In this document: in pieces, positions 34,040 to 44,565 of the stretch | Layout of the letters: each line of letters opens with the position of its first letter | How positions within the stretch are numbered: the stretch's first letter is position 1 | NCBI RefSeq assembly: GCF_900110765.1 | Contig: NZ_FOEO01000011.1 | Coordinates: 62,001 to 126,000, forward strand | Direction of reading: 5' to 3' | DNA length: 64,000 nucleotides | Source of the DNA: Pseudomonas sp. NFACC02 | GTDB lineage: Bacteria; Pseudomonadota; Gammaproteobacteria; Pseudomonadales; Pseudomonadaceae | Notes under the pieces: generated by a model | Seen by the model: only the letters and a program-made list of their open reading frames with translations | What the model was told of the DNA's origin: nothing | Databases searched by the model: none | Program-made: the position numbers and the translations under genes

Positions 34040-35055
34040 GGGCGTGGGTCCAGTGGCTCGGTTCGGGGCAGGGGGAGATTTTGCCAGTCCTGAACAATTT
34101 TTGCTGCACATCACGCTATTACCCGTGTAGCCGGCCTGCTGGTGAATGCGGTGGTTCAGCGACATCACCCGTGACTGACACACCGCGTTCGTCCGAGTGC
34201 GGCCCAGACCCTCGTAACCTCGGACGGCTCCTACAGGGTCTGGGTTGCTGCGCGAACCAGTGTTCAGACCTCAGACCTGTGCCGGCTTGCTGGCGAATGC
34301 GGTGTTTCAGCGACATCACCCGTAACTGACACACCGCGTTCGTCCGAGTGCGGCCCAGACCCTCTTAACCTCGGACGGCTCCTACAGGATCTGGGTTGCT
34401 GCGCGAACCAGTGTTCAGACCTCAGACCTGTGGGAGCCGGCTTGCTGGCGAATGCGGTGTGTCAGCGACATCACCCGTGACTGACACACCGCGTTCGTCC
34501 GAGTGCGGCCCGGACCCTCGTAACCTCGGACGTCTCCTACAGGATCTGGGTTGCTGCGCGAACCTGTGTTCAGACCTCAGACCTGTGGGAGCCGGCTTGC
34601 TGGCGAATGCGGTGTTTCAGTGACATCACCCGTGACTGACACACCGCGTTCGCGGCCCTTGTAACGTCAGACGTCTCCCGCAGGGTCCGCGTCCATGCAA
34701 GCACCTGCGTCCAGATCGCGGCCGAGGGAATCAGTCTGTGCGGGCATCAATGTCCGAATATGTCGCAGGACCGCAAGCAGTCGCGTGGCTGCTGTCGTTA
34801 AGCTGCGTAGCAGATGAACGGATGTGTGGCCGAGCCTGCCTGGGCAGACGTCACATGAATCGTCATTGGGGGCGGATCAATGTGACGACGCACACACGAC
34901 GAGCGTTAGTACTAAGGCAAGTGTGAACACGCGCTGCGCCTTGTCACGTTTTGCTGACTATCATCGAACAGACGCAAAACGGGCACACACATGCACGACC
35001 CCGAAACACGCATCTCTCCTATATATAAAAGCCCAAGCCAAGCGGAGTACCACAG
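34040..35055. other. 1-kb gap with a REP-bearing tandem array, then the gdhB upstream region
   Basis: The left two-thirds (about 34125-34690) is the tandem array. The remainder (about 34690-35055) contains the gdhB leader, including a TATATATAAAAGCCC stretch just before the ribosome site (GCGGAG) and ATG at 35056. No gene is seen; short reading frames across the array reflect its periodicity. Confidence 0.7.
34125..34690 (+). repeat. Tandem array of about 155-bp units, each with a REP
   Basis: The REP core CCGGCTTGCTGGCGAATGCG recurs at 34131, 34282, 34437 and 34592, giving periods of 151, 155 and 155. Each unit continues with AGCGACATCACCCGTGACTG, ACACACCGCGTTCGTCCGAG, TGCGGCCCAGACCCTC and TTCAGACCTCAGACCTG. 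The fourth unit is diverged and truncated after about 34680. The 4-bp shortfall of the first period is explained by loss of GGGA before the second REP. Confidence 0.9.
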
Positions 35056-38000
35056 ATGGCGTTCTTCACCGCAGCCAGCAAGTCCGACTTCCAGCATCAA
35101 CTGAGAGCGGCACTGGCCCAGCACATCAGTGAACAGGCACTGCCACAAGTGGCGCTGTTCGCCGACCAATTCTTCGGCATCATTTCCCTCGACGAACTGA
35201 CCCAGCGCAGACTGTCCGACCTCGCCGGCTGCACCCTGTCGGCCTGGCGCCTGCTCGAGCGCTTCGAACACAGCAAGCCTGAGGTTCGGGTCTACAACCC
35301 TGACTACGAGCGTCACGGCTGGCAGTCGACGCACACCGCGGTAGAAGTGTTGCACCACGACCTGCCGTTCCTGGTCGACTCGGTCCGTACCGAATTGAAC
35401 CGTCGCGGTTACAGCATTCACACGTTGCAGACCACCGTGTTGAGCGTGCGCCGCGACGAGAGAGGTCAGTTGGTCGAGTTGCTGCCCAAAGGCACCACCG
35501 GCGAGGACGTGCTGCAAGAATCGCTGATGTACCTGGAGATCGATCGCTGCGCCAACGCCGCAGAATTGAACGTGCTGGCCCGCGAGCTCGAGCAAGTGCT
35601 CGGTGAAGTCCGCGTGGCCGTTGAAGACTTCGAACCGATGAAGGCCAAGCTGCACGAGCTGTTGGCCGGCATCGACGCCATCGAGTACAACGTTGACCCG
35701 GACGAAAAAGCCGAGGTCAAGGTGTTCCTCGAGTGGTTGGTGAACAACCACTTCACCTTCCTGGGCTATGAAGAATTCACCGTCAGCGGCGGTGGTGATG
35801 GCGGTCAGCTGACTTACGATCCGTCGTCCTTCCTGGGCCTGACCAAATTGCTGCGTGCCGGGCTCACGGCTGAAGACCTGCACATCGAAGGCTATGCCGT
35901 GAACTACCTGCAGGAGCCGACCCTGCTGTCCTTCGCCAAAGCCGCGCACCCCAGCCGTGTTCACCGCCCGGCGTACCCGGACTACGTGTCGATCCGCCAG
36001 ATCGACGCCGACGGCAAGGTCATCAAGGAATGCCGTTTCATGGGCCTCTACACCTCGTCGGTGTACGGCGAAAGTGTGCGCAATATCCCTTATATCCGCC
36101 GCAAGGTCGCGGAAGTGGAGCGTCGTTCCGGTTTCGACGCCAAAGCGCACCTGGGCAAGGAGCTGGCTCAAGTCGTTGAAGTGCTGCCCCGCGACGACCT
36201 GTTCCAGACCCCGGTGGACGAGTTGTTCACCACCGTCATGTCGATCGTGCAGATCCAGGAGCGCAACAAGATTCGCGTCTTCCTGCGCAAAGACCCGTAC
36301 GGCCGTTTCTGCTACTGCCTGGCCTATGTGCCGCGCGACGTCTACTCCACCGAAGTGCGTCAGAAAATCCAGCAAGTGCTGATGGAGCGTCTGAAGGCCA
36401 GCGACTGCGAGTTCTGGACTTTCTTCTCCGAATCGGTACTGGCCCGCGTGCAGTTGATCCTGCGTGTGGACCCCAAAGTCACGCTGGACATCGACCCGCA
36501 GCAACTGGAAAACGAAGTCATCCAGGCCTGCCGTTCGTGGAAGGACGATTACGCGAGCCTGGTCATCGAAAGCTTCGGCGAGGCGCAAGGCACCAACGTA
36601 CTGGCCGACTTCCCGAAAGGCTTCCCGGCAGGCTATCGCGAGCGTTTCGCCGCGCATTCAGCCGTGGTCGACATGCAACACCTGCTGAACCTGTCCGAGG
36701 CCAATCCGCTGGTCATGAGCTTCTATCAGCCATTGTCGGGTGACAAGGCGCAGCTGCACTGCAAGCTGTACCACGCCGACACTCCGCTGGCGCTGTCCGA
36801 CGTCCTGCCGATTCTGGAAAATCTCGGCCTGCGTGTGTTGGGCGAGTTCCCCTATCGCCTGCGGCACAACAACGGCCGCGAGTTCTGGATTCACGACTTC
36901 GCCTTCACCTACGGCGAGGGTCTGAACCTGGACCTGCAGCAGCTCAACGACACCCTGCAGGACGCCTTTGTCCACATCGTTCGTGGCGAAGCCGAAAACG
37001 ATGCGTTCAACCGTCTGGTGCTGACCGCCGGTCTGCCGTGGCGCGATGTGGCGCTGCTGCGTGCTTACGCCCGGTACCTGAAACAGATTCGTCTGGGCTT
37101 CGACCTGGGCTACATCGCCAGCACCCTGAACAACCACGCCGACATCGCGCGTGAGCTGACCCGCCTGTTCAAAACCCGCTTCTACCTGGCGCGCAAGCTG
37201 AGCGGCGGCGATCTGGATGACATGCAGCAACGCCTGGAACAGGCAATCCTCTCGGCGCTGGACGATGTCCAGGTGCTCAACGAGGACCGCATCCTGCGTC
37301 GCTACCTTGATCTGATCAAGGCGACCATGCGCACCAACTTCTACCAGACCGACGCCAACGGTCAGAATAAGAGCTACTTCAGCTTCAAGTTCAATCCGCG
37401 TCTGATCCCCGAGCTGCCCAAGCCGGTGCCGAAGTTTGAAATCTTCGTGTATTCGCCACGCGTCGAAGGCGTTCACCTGCGTTTCGGCAATGTGGCGCGC
37501 GGCGGCCTGCGCTGGTCCGACCGGGAAGAAGACTTCCGCACCGAAGTCCTGGGCCTGGTCAAAGCCCAGCAAGTGAAGAACTCGGTCATCGTGCCGGTGG
37601 GCGCGAAGGGCGGTTTCCTGCCGCGCCGTCTGCCGACCACCGGCACCCGCGACGAGATCCAGGCCGAAGCGATCGCCTGCTACCGCATCTTCATCTCGGG
37701 CCTGCTGGACATCACCGACAACCTGAAAGAAGGCGCGCTGGTGCCGCCCGCCAACGTCGTGCGTCATGATAGCGATGACCCGTACCTGGTGGTGGCTGCG
37801 GACAAAGGCACCGCGACCTTCTCCGACATCGCCAACGGCATCGCCATCGACTACGGTTTCTGGCTGGGCGATGCGTTTGCCTCGGGCGGTTCGGCCGGTT
37901 ACGACCACAAGAAGATGGGCATCACCGCCAAGGGCGCGTGGGTCGGCGTGCAGCGCCACTTCCGCGAGCGCGGGATCAATGTTCAGCAGGACTCGATCAG

Positions 38001-39912
38001 TGTGATAGGCGTCGGTGACATGGCCGGTGACGTGTTCGGCAACGGCCTGTTGATGTCCGACAAACTGCAATTGGTGGCGGCGTTCAACCACCTGCACATT
38101 TTCATCGACCCCAATCCCGATCCGGCCACCAGCTTCGCCGAGCGCCAGCGTCTGTTCGACCTGCCACGCTCGGCCTGGACCGATTACGACACCAGCATCA
38201 TGTCCGAGGGCGGCGGCATTTTCCCGCGCAGCCTGAAGAGCATCACCATCACGCCGCAGATGAAAGCGCGCTTTGACATCAGTGCCGACAAGCTGACCCC
38301 GACCGAACTGATGCACGCGTTGCTCAAGGCGCCGGTGGACCTGCTGTGGAACGGCGGTATCGGCACCTACGTCAAGGCCAGCTCCGAAAGCCATGCCGAC
38401 GTCGGCGACAAAGCCAACGACGCCCTGCGTGTCAACGGCAACCAGTTGCGTTGCAAGGTGGTGGGCGAGGGCGGCAACCTGGGCATGACCCAATTGGGAC
38501 GCGTCGAGTTCGGCCTGCTGGGGGGCGCCACCAACACCGACTTCATCGACAACGCCGGTGGCGTGGACTGCTCCGACCACGAAGTGAACATCAAGATCCT
38601 GCTCAACGAAGTGGTGCAGGCCGGCGACATGACCGAGAAGCAGCGCAACCTGCTGCTCGAAAGCATGACCGATGAAGTGGGCAATCTGGTACTCAGCAAT
38701 AACTACAAGCAGACCCAGGCCCTGTCGTTGGCCGCGCGTCGTGCGTACGAGCGCATCGCCGAATACAAGCGTCTGATGAGCGACCTGGAATCTCGCGGCA
38801 AGCTGGACCGTGCCATCGAGTTCCTGCCGGCTGAAGATCAACTGGCCGAGCGCATCGGCGAGCAGCAGGGCCTGACCCGCGCCGAACTGTCGGTGCTGAT
38901 CTCGTACAGCAAGATCGACCTCAAGGAAGCGCTGCTGGAGTCCCGCGTACCGGACGACGATTACCTGGCGCGTGACATGGAAACCGCATTTCCGCCTTCA
39001 CTGGGCGCGAAATTCTCGGAATCCATGCGCCGCCACCGCCTGAAGCGCGAAATCGTCAGCACGCAGATCGCCAACGATCTGGTCAACCACATGGGCATCA
39101 CCTTCGTGCAACGGCTCAAAGAGTCAACCGGCATGAGTGCGGCCAACGTGGCCGGGGCTTACGTGATCGTGCGTGACATCTTCCATCTGCCGCACTGGTT
39201 CCGTCAGATCGAGGCACTGGACTACAAGGTCCCGGCTGAAATCCAGCTGGCGCTGATGGATGAACTGATGCGCCTGGGCCGCCGTGCCACGCGCTGGTTC
39301 CTGCGCAGCCGTCGCAATGAACTGGACGCTGCACGCGACGTCGCGCATTTCGGTCCGCACATCGCCGCGCTGGGCCTGAAACTGGACGAACTGCTGGAAG
39401 GCCCGACCCGGGAAGTCTGGCAGGCGCGTTATCAGGAGTACGTCGAAGCGGGCGTGCCTGAATTGCTGGCGCGAATGGTTGCCGGGACGACGCACCTGTA
39501 TACCCTGTTGCCGATCATCGAAGCCTCCGACGTGACGGGCCAGAATGCGGCCGATGTGGCGAAGGTGTACTTCGCGGTGGGCAGCTCGCTGGACGTCACC
39601 TGGTACCTGCAGCAAATCAGCGCGCTACCGGTCGAGAACAACTGGCAGGCCCTGGCCCGCGAGGCGTTCCGCGACGATATCGACTGGCAGCAACGGGCGA
39701 TTACGGTGTCCGTCCTGCAGATGCCGAACGGCCCTGCGGATGTGGAAGAGCGTCTGAACCTGTGGCTGGAGCAGCACATGCCGATGGTCGAGCGCTGGCG
39801 CGCGATGTTGGTCGAACTGCGTGCGGCGAGTGGTAATGACTACGCGATGTACGCCGTTGCCAACCGCGAGCTGCTGGACCTGGCCATGAGTGGGCAGACG
39901 GCTGTGGTGTGA
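35056..39912 (+). CDS. gdhB: NAD-specific glutamate dehydrogenase, large (about 180 kDa) type
   Basis: The 1618-residue enzyme deaminates glutamate to 2-oxoglutarate with NAD. A long N-terminal region with ACT-like regulatory modules (to about 700) precedes the catalytic core. The core has VKNSVIVPVGAKGGFLPRRL near 838-857 with the conserved Lys pair, and the Rossmann motif SVIGVGDMAGDVFGNGLLM near 980-1000. A long C-terminal helical region follows. The length and motifs match the catabolic GdhB of Pseudomonas rather than the 450-residue NADP enzyme. The ATG at 35056 is preceded by GCGGAG. It is transcribed alone with a terminator after the stop. Confidence 0.96.
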   Translation: MAFFTAASKSDFQHQLRAALAQHISEQALPQVALFADQFFGIISLDELTQRRLSDLAGCTLSAWRLLERFEHSKPEVRVYNPDYERHGWQSTHTAVEVLHHDLPFLVDSVRTELNRRGYSIHTLQTTVLSVRRDERGQLVELLPKGTTGEDVLQESLMYLEIDRCANAAELNVLARELEQVLGEVRVAVEDFEPMKAKLHELLAGIDAIEYNVDPDEKAEVKVFLEWLVNNHFTFLGYEEFTVSGGGDGGQLTYDPSSFLGLTKLLRAGLTAEDLHIEGYAVNYLQEPTLLSFAKAAHPSRVHRPAYPDYVSIRQIDADGKVIKECRFMGLYTSSVYGESVRNIPYIRRKVAEVERRSGFDAKAHLGKELAQVVEVLPRDDLFQTPVDELFTTVMSIVQIQERNKIRVFLRKDPYGRFCYCLAYVPRDVYSTEVRQKIQQVLMERLKASDCEFWTFFSESVLARVQLILRVDPKVTLDIDPQQLENEVIQACRSWKDDYASLVIESFGEAQGTNVLADFPKGFPAGYRERFAAHSAVVDMQHLLNLSEANPLVMSFYQPLSGDKAQLHCKLYHADTPLALSDVLPILENLGLRVLGEFPYRLRHNNGREFWIHDFAFTYGEGLNLDLQQLNDTLQDAFVHIVRGEAENDAFNRLVLTAGLPWRDVALLRAYARYLKQIRLGFDLGYIASTLNNHADIARELTRLFKTRFYLARKLSGGDLDDMQQRLEQAILSALDDVQVLNEDRILRRYLDLIKATMRTNFYQTDANGQNKSYFSFKFNPRLIPELPKPVPKFEIFVYSPRVEGVHLRFGNVARGGLRWSDREEDFRTEVLGLVKAQQVKNSVIVPVGAKGGFLPRRLPTTGTRDEIQAEAIACYRIFISGLLDITDNLKEGALVPPANVVRHDSDDPYLVVAADKGTATFSDIANGIAIDYGFWLGDAFASGGSAGYDHKKMGITAKGAWVGVQRHFRERGINVQQDSISVIGVGDMAGDVFGNGLLMSDKLQLVAAFNHLHIFIDPNPDPATSFAERQRLFDLPRSAWTDYDTSIMSEGGGIFPRSLKSITITPQMKARFDISADKLTPTELMHALLKAPVDLLWNGGIGTYVKASSESHADVGDKANDALRVNGNQLRCKVVGEGGNLGMTQLGRVEFGLLGGATNTDFIDNAGGVDCSDHEVNIKILLNEVVQAGDMTEKQRNLLLESMTDEVGNLVLSNNYKQTQALSLAARRAYERIAEYKRLMSDLESRGKLDRAIEFLPAEDQLAERIGEQQGLTRAELSVLISYSKIDLKEALLESRVPDDDYLARDMETAFPPSLGAKFSESMRRHRLKREIVSTQIANDLVNHMGITFVQRLKESTGMSAANVAGAYVIVRDIFHLPHWFRQIEALDYKVPAEIQLALMDELMRLGRRATRWFLRSRRNELDAARDVAHFGPHIAALGLKLDELLEGPTREVWQARYQEYVEAGVPELLARMVAGTTHLYTLLPIIEASDVTGQNAADVAKVYFAVGSSLDVTWYLQQISALPVENNWQALAREAFRDDIDWQQRAITVSVLQMPNGPADVEERLNLWLEQHMPMVERWRAMLVELRAASGNDYAMYAVANRELLDLAMSGQTAVV

Positions 39913-39934
39913 TGGTTGTTTGAGTGGTAACCGG

Positions 39935-39968
39935 AGCCCTGCATCGAGAGATGTGGGGCTTTTTGTTT
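39935..39968 (+). terminator. Intrinsic terminator of gdhB
   Basis: Stem AGCCCTGCAT (39935-39944) / ATGTGGGGCT (39951-39960) pairs over all ten positions, two of them G-U in RNA. Loop CGAGAG, followed by TTTTGTTTT. It starts 22 bp past the gdhB stop. Confidence 0.9.
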
Positions 39969-40070
39969 TGTGGTGTTTGGTTTGTCAGGGATTGGGAACG
40001 TTAAAAGCGGATGTTTGTTGGAGCCTGGATTGGGGGCATATCCGTTTCTGCGGTAACGGCGGCTTAGGGT

Positions 40071-40318
40071 TCCGCTCTTACAGCGGGTCACTTTTGTAAA
40101 AAAGCGACAAAAGTAACCAAAAACGCTTTGCTCCCGGCTTGGCCCTCCTGCGTCGGGTTCCCGCACTCCGACGACGCTCCGTGGGCCCGCGCCGAACGGA
40201 CATCCATGTCCTGACGGCGCTCTCGCGGCATCCCTGCCGCTCGACCCACTGCGCGCCGCCTGCGTTTGGCCTGCACCCAAGTCGCGTTTTGCGGCGTTTG
40301 GACTGTCGCGCATGAAAG
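40071..40318 (+). repeat. Dispersed repeat element, copy 2
   Basis: It begins CCGCTCTTACAGCGGGTCAC, continues with an imperfect hairpin (CTTTTGTAAAAAAGCGACAA then AAGTAACC), then the core shared with copy 1 (CTCCCGGCTTGGCCCTCCTG onward) and ends near CGTTTGGACTGTCGCGCATG. Start and end are set by agreement with copy 3. Confidence 0.85.
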
Positions 40319-40398
40319 CAGAGCAGAAGCGGGTGCGTTCACCGAACCCGTAGCAGTCCGGCTTGCCGACGGTAGCGAACTCACGTATGTCGCTGCTT

Positions 40399-40554
40399 CT
40401 GCCCGGAGGGCGTAGGAGCGCGCTTGCCCGCGATCTGCCGCGCAGCGGCAGTAAAATCAGTCACCTTGGCTGTGTCAGGTAGACCGCATTCTCAGGGTTT
40501 ACTGCCGGTTCCCGGCAGATCGCGGGCAAGCGCGCTCCTACGCCCTCCGGGCAG
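40399..40554. repeat. REP palindrome with 42-bp perfect arms
   Basis: Arm 40399-40440 starts CTGCCCGGAGGGCGTAGGAG and ends in CGCGATCTGCCG. It is the exact reverse complement of 40513-40554. The 72-base middle contains further short symmetries. Arms extend well beyond the usual REP core. Confidence 0.92.
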
Positions 40555-40595
40555 AGTCAAAAGCAGAGAGGTCTTGCGCCGCTGTTGCGTTCACT

Positions 40596-40637
<42 letters not shown>

Positions 40638-40644
40638 TCTGCTT

Positions 40645-40888
40645 TTCATACCTCGCCAGCCTAGACACCACAAAACGCGACTTGGGTGCAGGCCAAACGC
40701 AGACGACGCGCAGTGGGCCGAGCGGCATGGATGCCGCGAGAGCGCCGTCAGGGCATGGATGCCCGTTCGGCGCGGGCCCACGGAGCGTCGTCGGAGTGCG
40801 GGTACCCGAGGAACGAGGGCCCAACCAGGAGCAGGGCACTTTTGGTTACTTTTGGGGCCTTTTCAAAAGTGACCCGCTGTAAGAGCGG
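40645..40888 (-). repeat. Dispersed repeat element, copy 3 (inverted)
   Basis: Reading the minus strand it starts CCGCTCTTACAGCGGGTCAC and carries the same core blocks as copies 1 and 2 (seen on the plus strand as GCGACTTGGGTGCAGGCC, CGCGGGCCCACGGAGCGTCG). It faces copy 2 across about 330 bp, forming a large imperfect inverted repeat. Confidence 0.85.
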
Positions 40889-40978
40889 AACCACTATCCG
40901 CGCCACCCCAAATCACGGATATACACCCACCACCCAGAGCCACCAAAATCCAAGCCCCAAGCCCCAAAACCAACCCAT

Positions 40979-41002
40979 AAAAAAACCCCACCGAAGTGGG
41001 GT
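40979..41002 (-). terminator. Intrinsic terminator of acnB with UUCG tetraloop
   Basis: On the minus strand, ACCCCAC then TTCG then GTGGGGT, followed by a run of T (plus-strand A at 40979-40985). The C(UUCG)G loop is exceptionally stable. It lies 23 bp past the acnB stop. Confidence 0.93.
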
Positions 41003-41025
41003 TCTCTCAACGCTCTGTTTCGATC

Positions 41026-43626
41026 TTACGCTTGAACAACCGGAATATTGGCGTTCGCTGCGATTTCACGGAACTCGGCGATCTGGTCGAAGCTCAGGTA
41101 GCGGTACACATCGGCAGCCATGCTGTCGATCTTACCCGCGTATTCCATGTACTCCTCGACGGTCGGCAGGCGACCCAGGATCGACGCGACGGACGCCAGC
41201 TCGGCCGAGGCCAGGTAAACGTTCGCACCATCGCCCAGACGGTTCGGGAAGTTACGGGTCGAGGTCGACACCACGGTGCTGTTCGGCTCTACACGTGCCT
41301 GGTTACCCATGCACAGCGAGCAGCCCGGCATTTCCATGCGCGCGCCTGCCTTGCCGTAGATGCCGTAGTAGCCTTCCTCGGTCAGCTGGTGAGCGTCCAT
41401 CTTGGTCGGTGGCGACAGCCACAGACGGGTTGGCAGCTGACCTTTGACCTGATCCAGCAACTTGCCGGCTGCGCGGAAGTGACCGATGTTGGTCATGCAC
41501 GAACCGATGAACACTTCGTCGATCTTCTCGCCAGCCACGCTGGACAGAAGACGGGCGTCGTCCGGGTCGTTCGGCGCGCAGAGCACAGGCTCCTTGACGT
41601 CGGCCAGGTCGATCTCGATGACTTCGGCGTATTCGGCGTCGGCATCGGCCTCCAGCAGCTCCGGATTGGCGATCCAGGCTTCCATCGCCTGAGCGCGGCG
41701 TTCCAGAGTACGTGGGTCGCCGTAGCCTTCGCCGATCATCCAGCGCAGCAGGGTGATGTTCGACTTCAGGTATTCGGCAATCGACTCTTTGGACAGTTTG
41801 ATGGTGCAACCGGCGGCAGAGCGCTCGGCCGACGCGTCAGACAGTTCGAAGGCTTGCTCGACGGTCAGGGTTTCCAGACCTTCGATCTCCAGGATCCGGC
41901 CGGAGAAGGCGTTCTTCTTGCCTTTCTTCTCGACGGTCAACAGGCCTTTCTGAATCGCGTAGTAAGGAATGGCGTGAACCAGGTCACGCAGGGTGACGCC
42001 CGGTTGCAGCTTGCCTTTGAAGCGAACCAGGATCGACTCCGGCATGTCCAGCGGCATGACGCCGGTGGCGGCGGCGAACGCCACCAGACCGGAACCGGCC
42101 GGGAACGAGATACCGATCGGGAAACGGGTGTGCGAGTCACCACCGGTGCCGACGGTGTCCGGCAGCAGCATGCGGTTCAGCCAGCTGTGGATGATGCCGT
42201 CGCCCGGACGTAGCGAAACGCCACCACGGGTCATGATGAAGTCAGGCAGGGTGTGGTGAGTCTTGACGTCGATTGGCTTCGGATACGCCGCGGTGTGGCA
42301 GAAGGACTGCATCACCAGGTCGGTCGAGAAACCCAGGCACGCCAGGTCTTTCAGTTCGTCACGGGTCATTGGACCGGTGGTGTCCTGAGAACCGACGGTG
42401 GTCATCTTCGGCTCGCAGTAGGTGCCCGGACGGATACCGTCGGTGCCACAGGCCTTGCCAACCATCTTCTGTGCCAGGGTGAAGCCTTTGGTGCTGGCCG
42501 CAGGGACTTCAGGCAGCTTGAACAGCGTCGAAGGCGGCAGACCCAGCTCGGCGCGCGCCTTGCCGGTCAGACCGCGACCGATGATCAGCGGAATACGGCC
42601 ACCGGCACGGACTTCGTCCAGCAGGACCGGGGTCTTCAGTTCGAAGGTGGTGATCACTTCGTCGCTGTCGTGCTTGCAGACCTTGCCCGCGTAGGGATAG
42701 ACGTCGATCACGTCGCCCATGTTGATGTTGCTCACATCGAATTCGATCGGCAGTGCGCCCGCATCTTCCATGGTGTTGTAGAAGATCGGTGCGATCTTGC
42801 TGCCGAAGCAGAAGCCGCCAGCGCGCTTGTTCGGGACGTAGGGAACGTCGTCGCCGAAGAACCACAGCACCGAGTTGGTCGCCGATTTACGCGAGGAACC
42901 GGTACCGACCACGTCACCGACGTAAGCGATAGGGAAGCCCTGACCGCGCATTTCTTCGATCTGCTTCATCGGGCCGATGGAGCCTTGCACGTCCGGCACG
43001 ATGCCGTCGCGGGCCATTTTCAGCATGGCCAGGGCGTGCAGAGGAATGTCCGGACGGGACCAGGCGTCAGGCGCAGGGGACAGGTCGTCGGTGTTGGTTT
43101 CGCCGGTCACCTTGAAAACGCGCAGGCTGATTTTCTCGGCCAGGGTAGGGCGCTTCTGGAACCACTCGCCGTCAGCCCAGGATTGCAACACGGCCTTGGC
43201 GTGTGCGTTACCGTTCTTGGCTTTCTCGGCGACGTCGTGGAAGGCGTCGAACATCAGCAGGGTGTGCTTCAGTTGCTCGGCGGCAACCGGTGCCAGCTCG
43301 GCGTCGTCCAGCAGTTCGACCATGGTCACGATGTTGTAGCCGCCCTGCATGGTGCCGAGCAGTTCTACCGCGCGTTTCTTGTCCAGCAGAGGGGAAGTGA
43401 CTTCGCCCTTGGCCAGGGCGGAGAGGAAACCGGCTTTGACGTAGGCAGCTTCGTCAACGCCAGGTGGAACGCGATTGGTGATCAGGTCAAGCAGGACAGC
43501 TTCTTCGCCAGCCGGTGGGTTTTTCAGCAGCTCGACCAGGCCTGCGGTTTGTTCGGCGTTAAGCGGCTGGGGCACGATACCCTGGGCGGCACGCTCTTCG
43601 ATGTGTTTACGGTAGGCTTCAAGCAC
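41026..43626 (-). CDS. acnB: Aconitate hydratase B (bifunctional, 2-methylisocitrate type)
   Basis: The product is 866 residues, matching AcnB (about 865). The N-terminal HEAT-like domain ([20 protein letters not shown]) is followed by the swivel domain and the Fe-S core. Cluster ligands are the Cys in [16 protein letters not shown] near 705 and the pair in [14 protein letters not shown] near 769-772, corresponding to Cys710/769/772 of E. coli AcnB. The start is GTG at 43626: AcnB proteins begin at (M)LEAYRKH, and GAGGG sits 8 bases upstream. The longer ATG-started frame would add 39 unrelated residues. It catalyses citrate-isocitrate isomerisation in the TCA cycle. Confidence 0.95.
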   Translation of the reverse strand: MLEAYRKHIEERAAQGIVPQPLNAEQTAGLVELLKNPPAGEEAVLLDLITNRVPPGVDEAAYVKAGFLSALAKGEVTSPLLDKKRAVELLGTMQGGYNIVTMVELLDDAELAPVAAEQLKHTLLMFDAFHDVAEKAKNGNAHAKAVLQSWADGEWFQKRPTLAEKISLRVFKVTGETNTDDLSPAPDAWSRPDIPLHALAMLKMARDGIVPDVQGSIGPMKQIEEMRGQGFPIAYVGDVVGTGSSRKSATNSVLWFFGDDVPYVPNKRAGGFCFGSKIAPIFYNTMEDAGALPIEFDVSNINMGDVIDVYPYAGKVCKHDSDEVITTFELKTPVLLDEVRAGGRIPLIIGRGLTGKARAELGLPPSTLFKLPEVPAASTKGFTLAQKMVGKACGTDGIRPGTYCEPKMTTVGSQDTTGPMTRDELKDLACLGFSTDLVMQSFCHTAAYPKPIDVKTHHTLPDFIMTRGGVSLRPGDGIIHSWLNRMLLPDTVGTGGDSHTRFPIGISFPAGSGLVAFAAATGVMPLDMPESILVRFKGKLQPGVTLRDLVHAIPYYAIQKGLLTVEKKGKKNAFSGRILEIEGLETLTVEQAFELSDASAERSAAGCTIKLSKESIAEYLKSNITLLRWMIGEGYGDPRTLERRAQAMEAWIANPELLEADADAEYAEVIEIDLADVKEPVLCAPNDPDDARLLSSVAGEKIDEVFIGSCMTNIGHFRAAGKLLDQVKGQLPTRLWLSPPTKMDAHQLTEEGYYGIYGKAGARMEMPGCSLCMGNQARVEPNSTVVSTSTRNFPNRLGDGANVYLASAELASVASILGRLPTVEEYMEYAGKIDSMAADVYRYLSFDQIAEFREIAANANIPVVQA

Positions 43627-44030
43627 AGTATTACCCTCATCAGTGGTCCCAAATGGGTGTCCGGGACGCTCATCCAGAGAAGGTCCGCGACCGTGCATGT
43701 CAAAACTTTTTGAGTTTCTTGGCAGGAAGCTGACGATCTCCAACAGAAGCTGTTTTCAAAGTTTTACGCCTGCATGAACGGTTCTGAGGAGGGGACGCAG
43801 GCGAACCTGCGTCGGGAACCATCTGCGGGGTAGGCTCTATTAAAAGCCCTGACTGTGCTCGTGACGCTTTGAAAACAGCTTCCAACGGACATTGGCGCCT
43901 TAAAAGGCCCGGTGATTCTACGGCAAAAAAAAGGTAAAGGTAAGTTAGACCCTACATCTTCGGGGGTGTACCCCGTTAGACAAAGGGCTAACATGCGGGC
44001 TTGTTTCGTTTGCCGCCGTGTTTTCCCGCC
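43627..44030. other. 404-bp divergent intergenic region (acnB / DUF1289 gene)
   Basis: Contains the promoters of both genes but no gene. A small hairpin (CGGGGGTGTACCCCG, about 43962-43976) lies about 60 bp before the DUF1289 start. No REP or other repeat was seen. Confidence 0.5.
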
Positions 44031-44498
44031 ATGTCCAGTCAAGTCATCAAGACGCCCTGCGTGGGCTTGTGTTCCACCGTCTACGGCGACCTGGTGTGCC
44101 GGGGTTGCAAGCGTTTCCACCATGAAGTGATTCACTGGAACGGTTACAACGAGGACGAGAAGCGCGCGGTCTGGCTGCGGCTGGAGCAGCTGCTGGTGCA
44201 GGTGATGGCGGCCAAGGTTGAAGTGTTTGACGCCGAGAAGCTGCGCGCTCAACTCGAACTGCGCAAGATCCGTTTCGTGCCGAATCAGTCCGAATACTGC
44301 TGGGCGTACCAGTTGATCGCACGCGGTGCGCGGGTCATCAACCAGTTGGAAGCCTACGGTATGGTGCTGCTGCCTGAATTTCGCGACTGGCCGCTACCGG
44401 ATCTGCGCGATGCCATTGATCGGGAATTTTTCCTGCTGTCCGAGGCGCACTATGAGCGCTACATCGCCCCTGGGTTTCTGAAGGATGCGATGGGGTGA
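44031..44498 (+). CDS. DUF1289 domain protein
   Basis: The product is 155 residues. The N-terminal DUF1289 Cys module KTPCVGLCSTVYGDLVCRGC (Cys10, Cys14, Cys23 and Cys26) is a probable metal or Fe-S site, followed by KRFHHEVIHWNGYNEDEKRA. The C-terminal hundred residues are helical with no known family. The ATG at 44031 precedes the Cys module directly. Function unknown. Confidence 0.85.
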   Translation: MSSQVIKTPCVGLCSTVYGDLVCRGCKRFHHEVIHWNGYNEDEKRAVWLRLEQLLVQVMAAKVEVFDAEKLRAQLELRKIRFVPNQSEYCWAYQLIARGARVINQLEAYGMVLLPEFRDWPLPDLRDAIDREFFLLSEAHYERYIAPGFLKDAMG

Positions 44499-44565
44499 GT
44501 GCGCCATCCTGTTCTTGATTCAGGTCTTTGTTCCGACCACAGGACAGAGGCGAAACCGCAGCGCT

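Noticed and set aside
34125..34690. Possible CRISPR array
   Set aside because: Units are about 155 bp and near-identical throughout, with no short repeats separated by unique spacers and no cas genes.
36658..38841. Leftward 727-codon open frame within gdhB
   Set aside because: Antisense shadow of the strongly conserved GdhB catalytic region.
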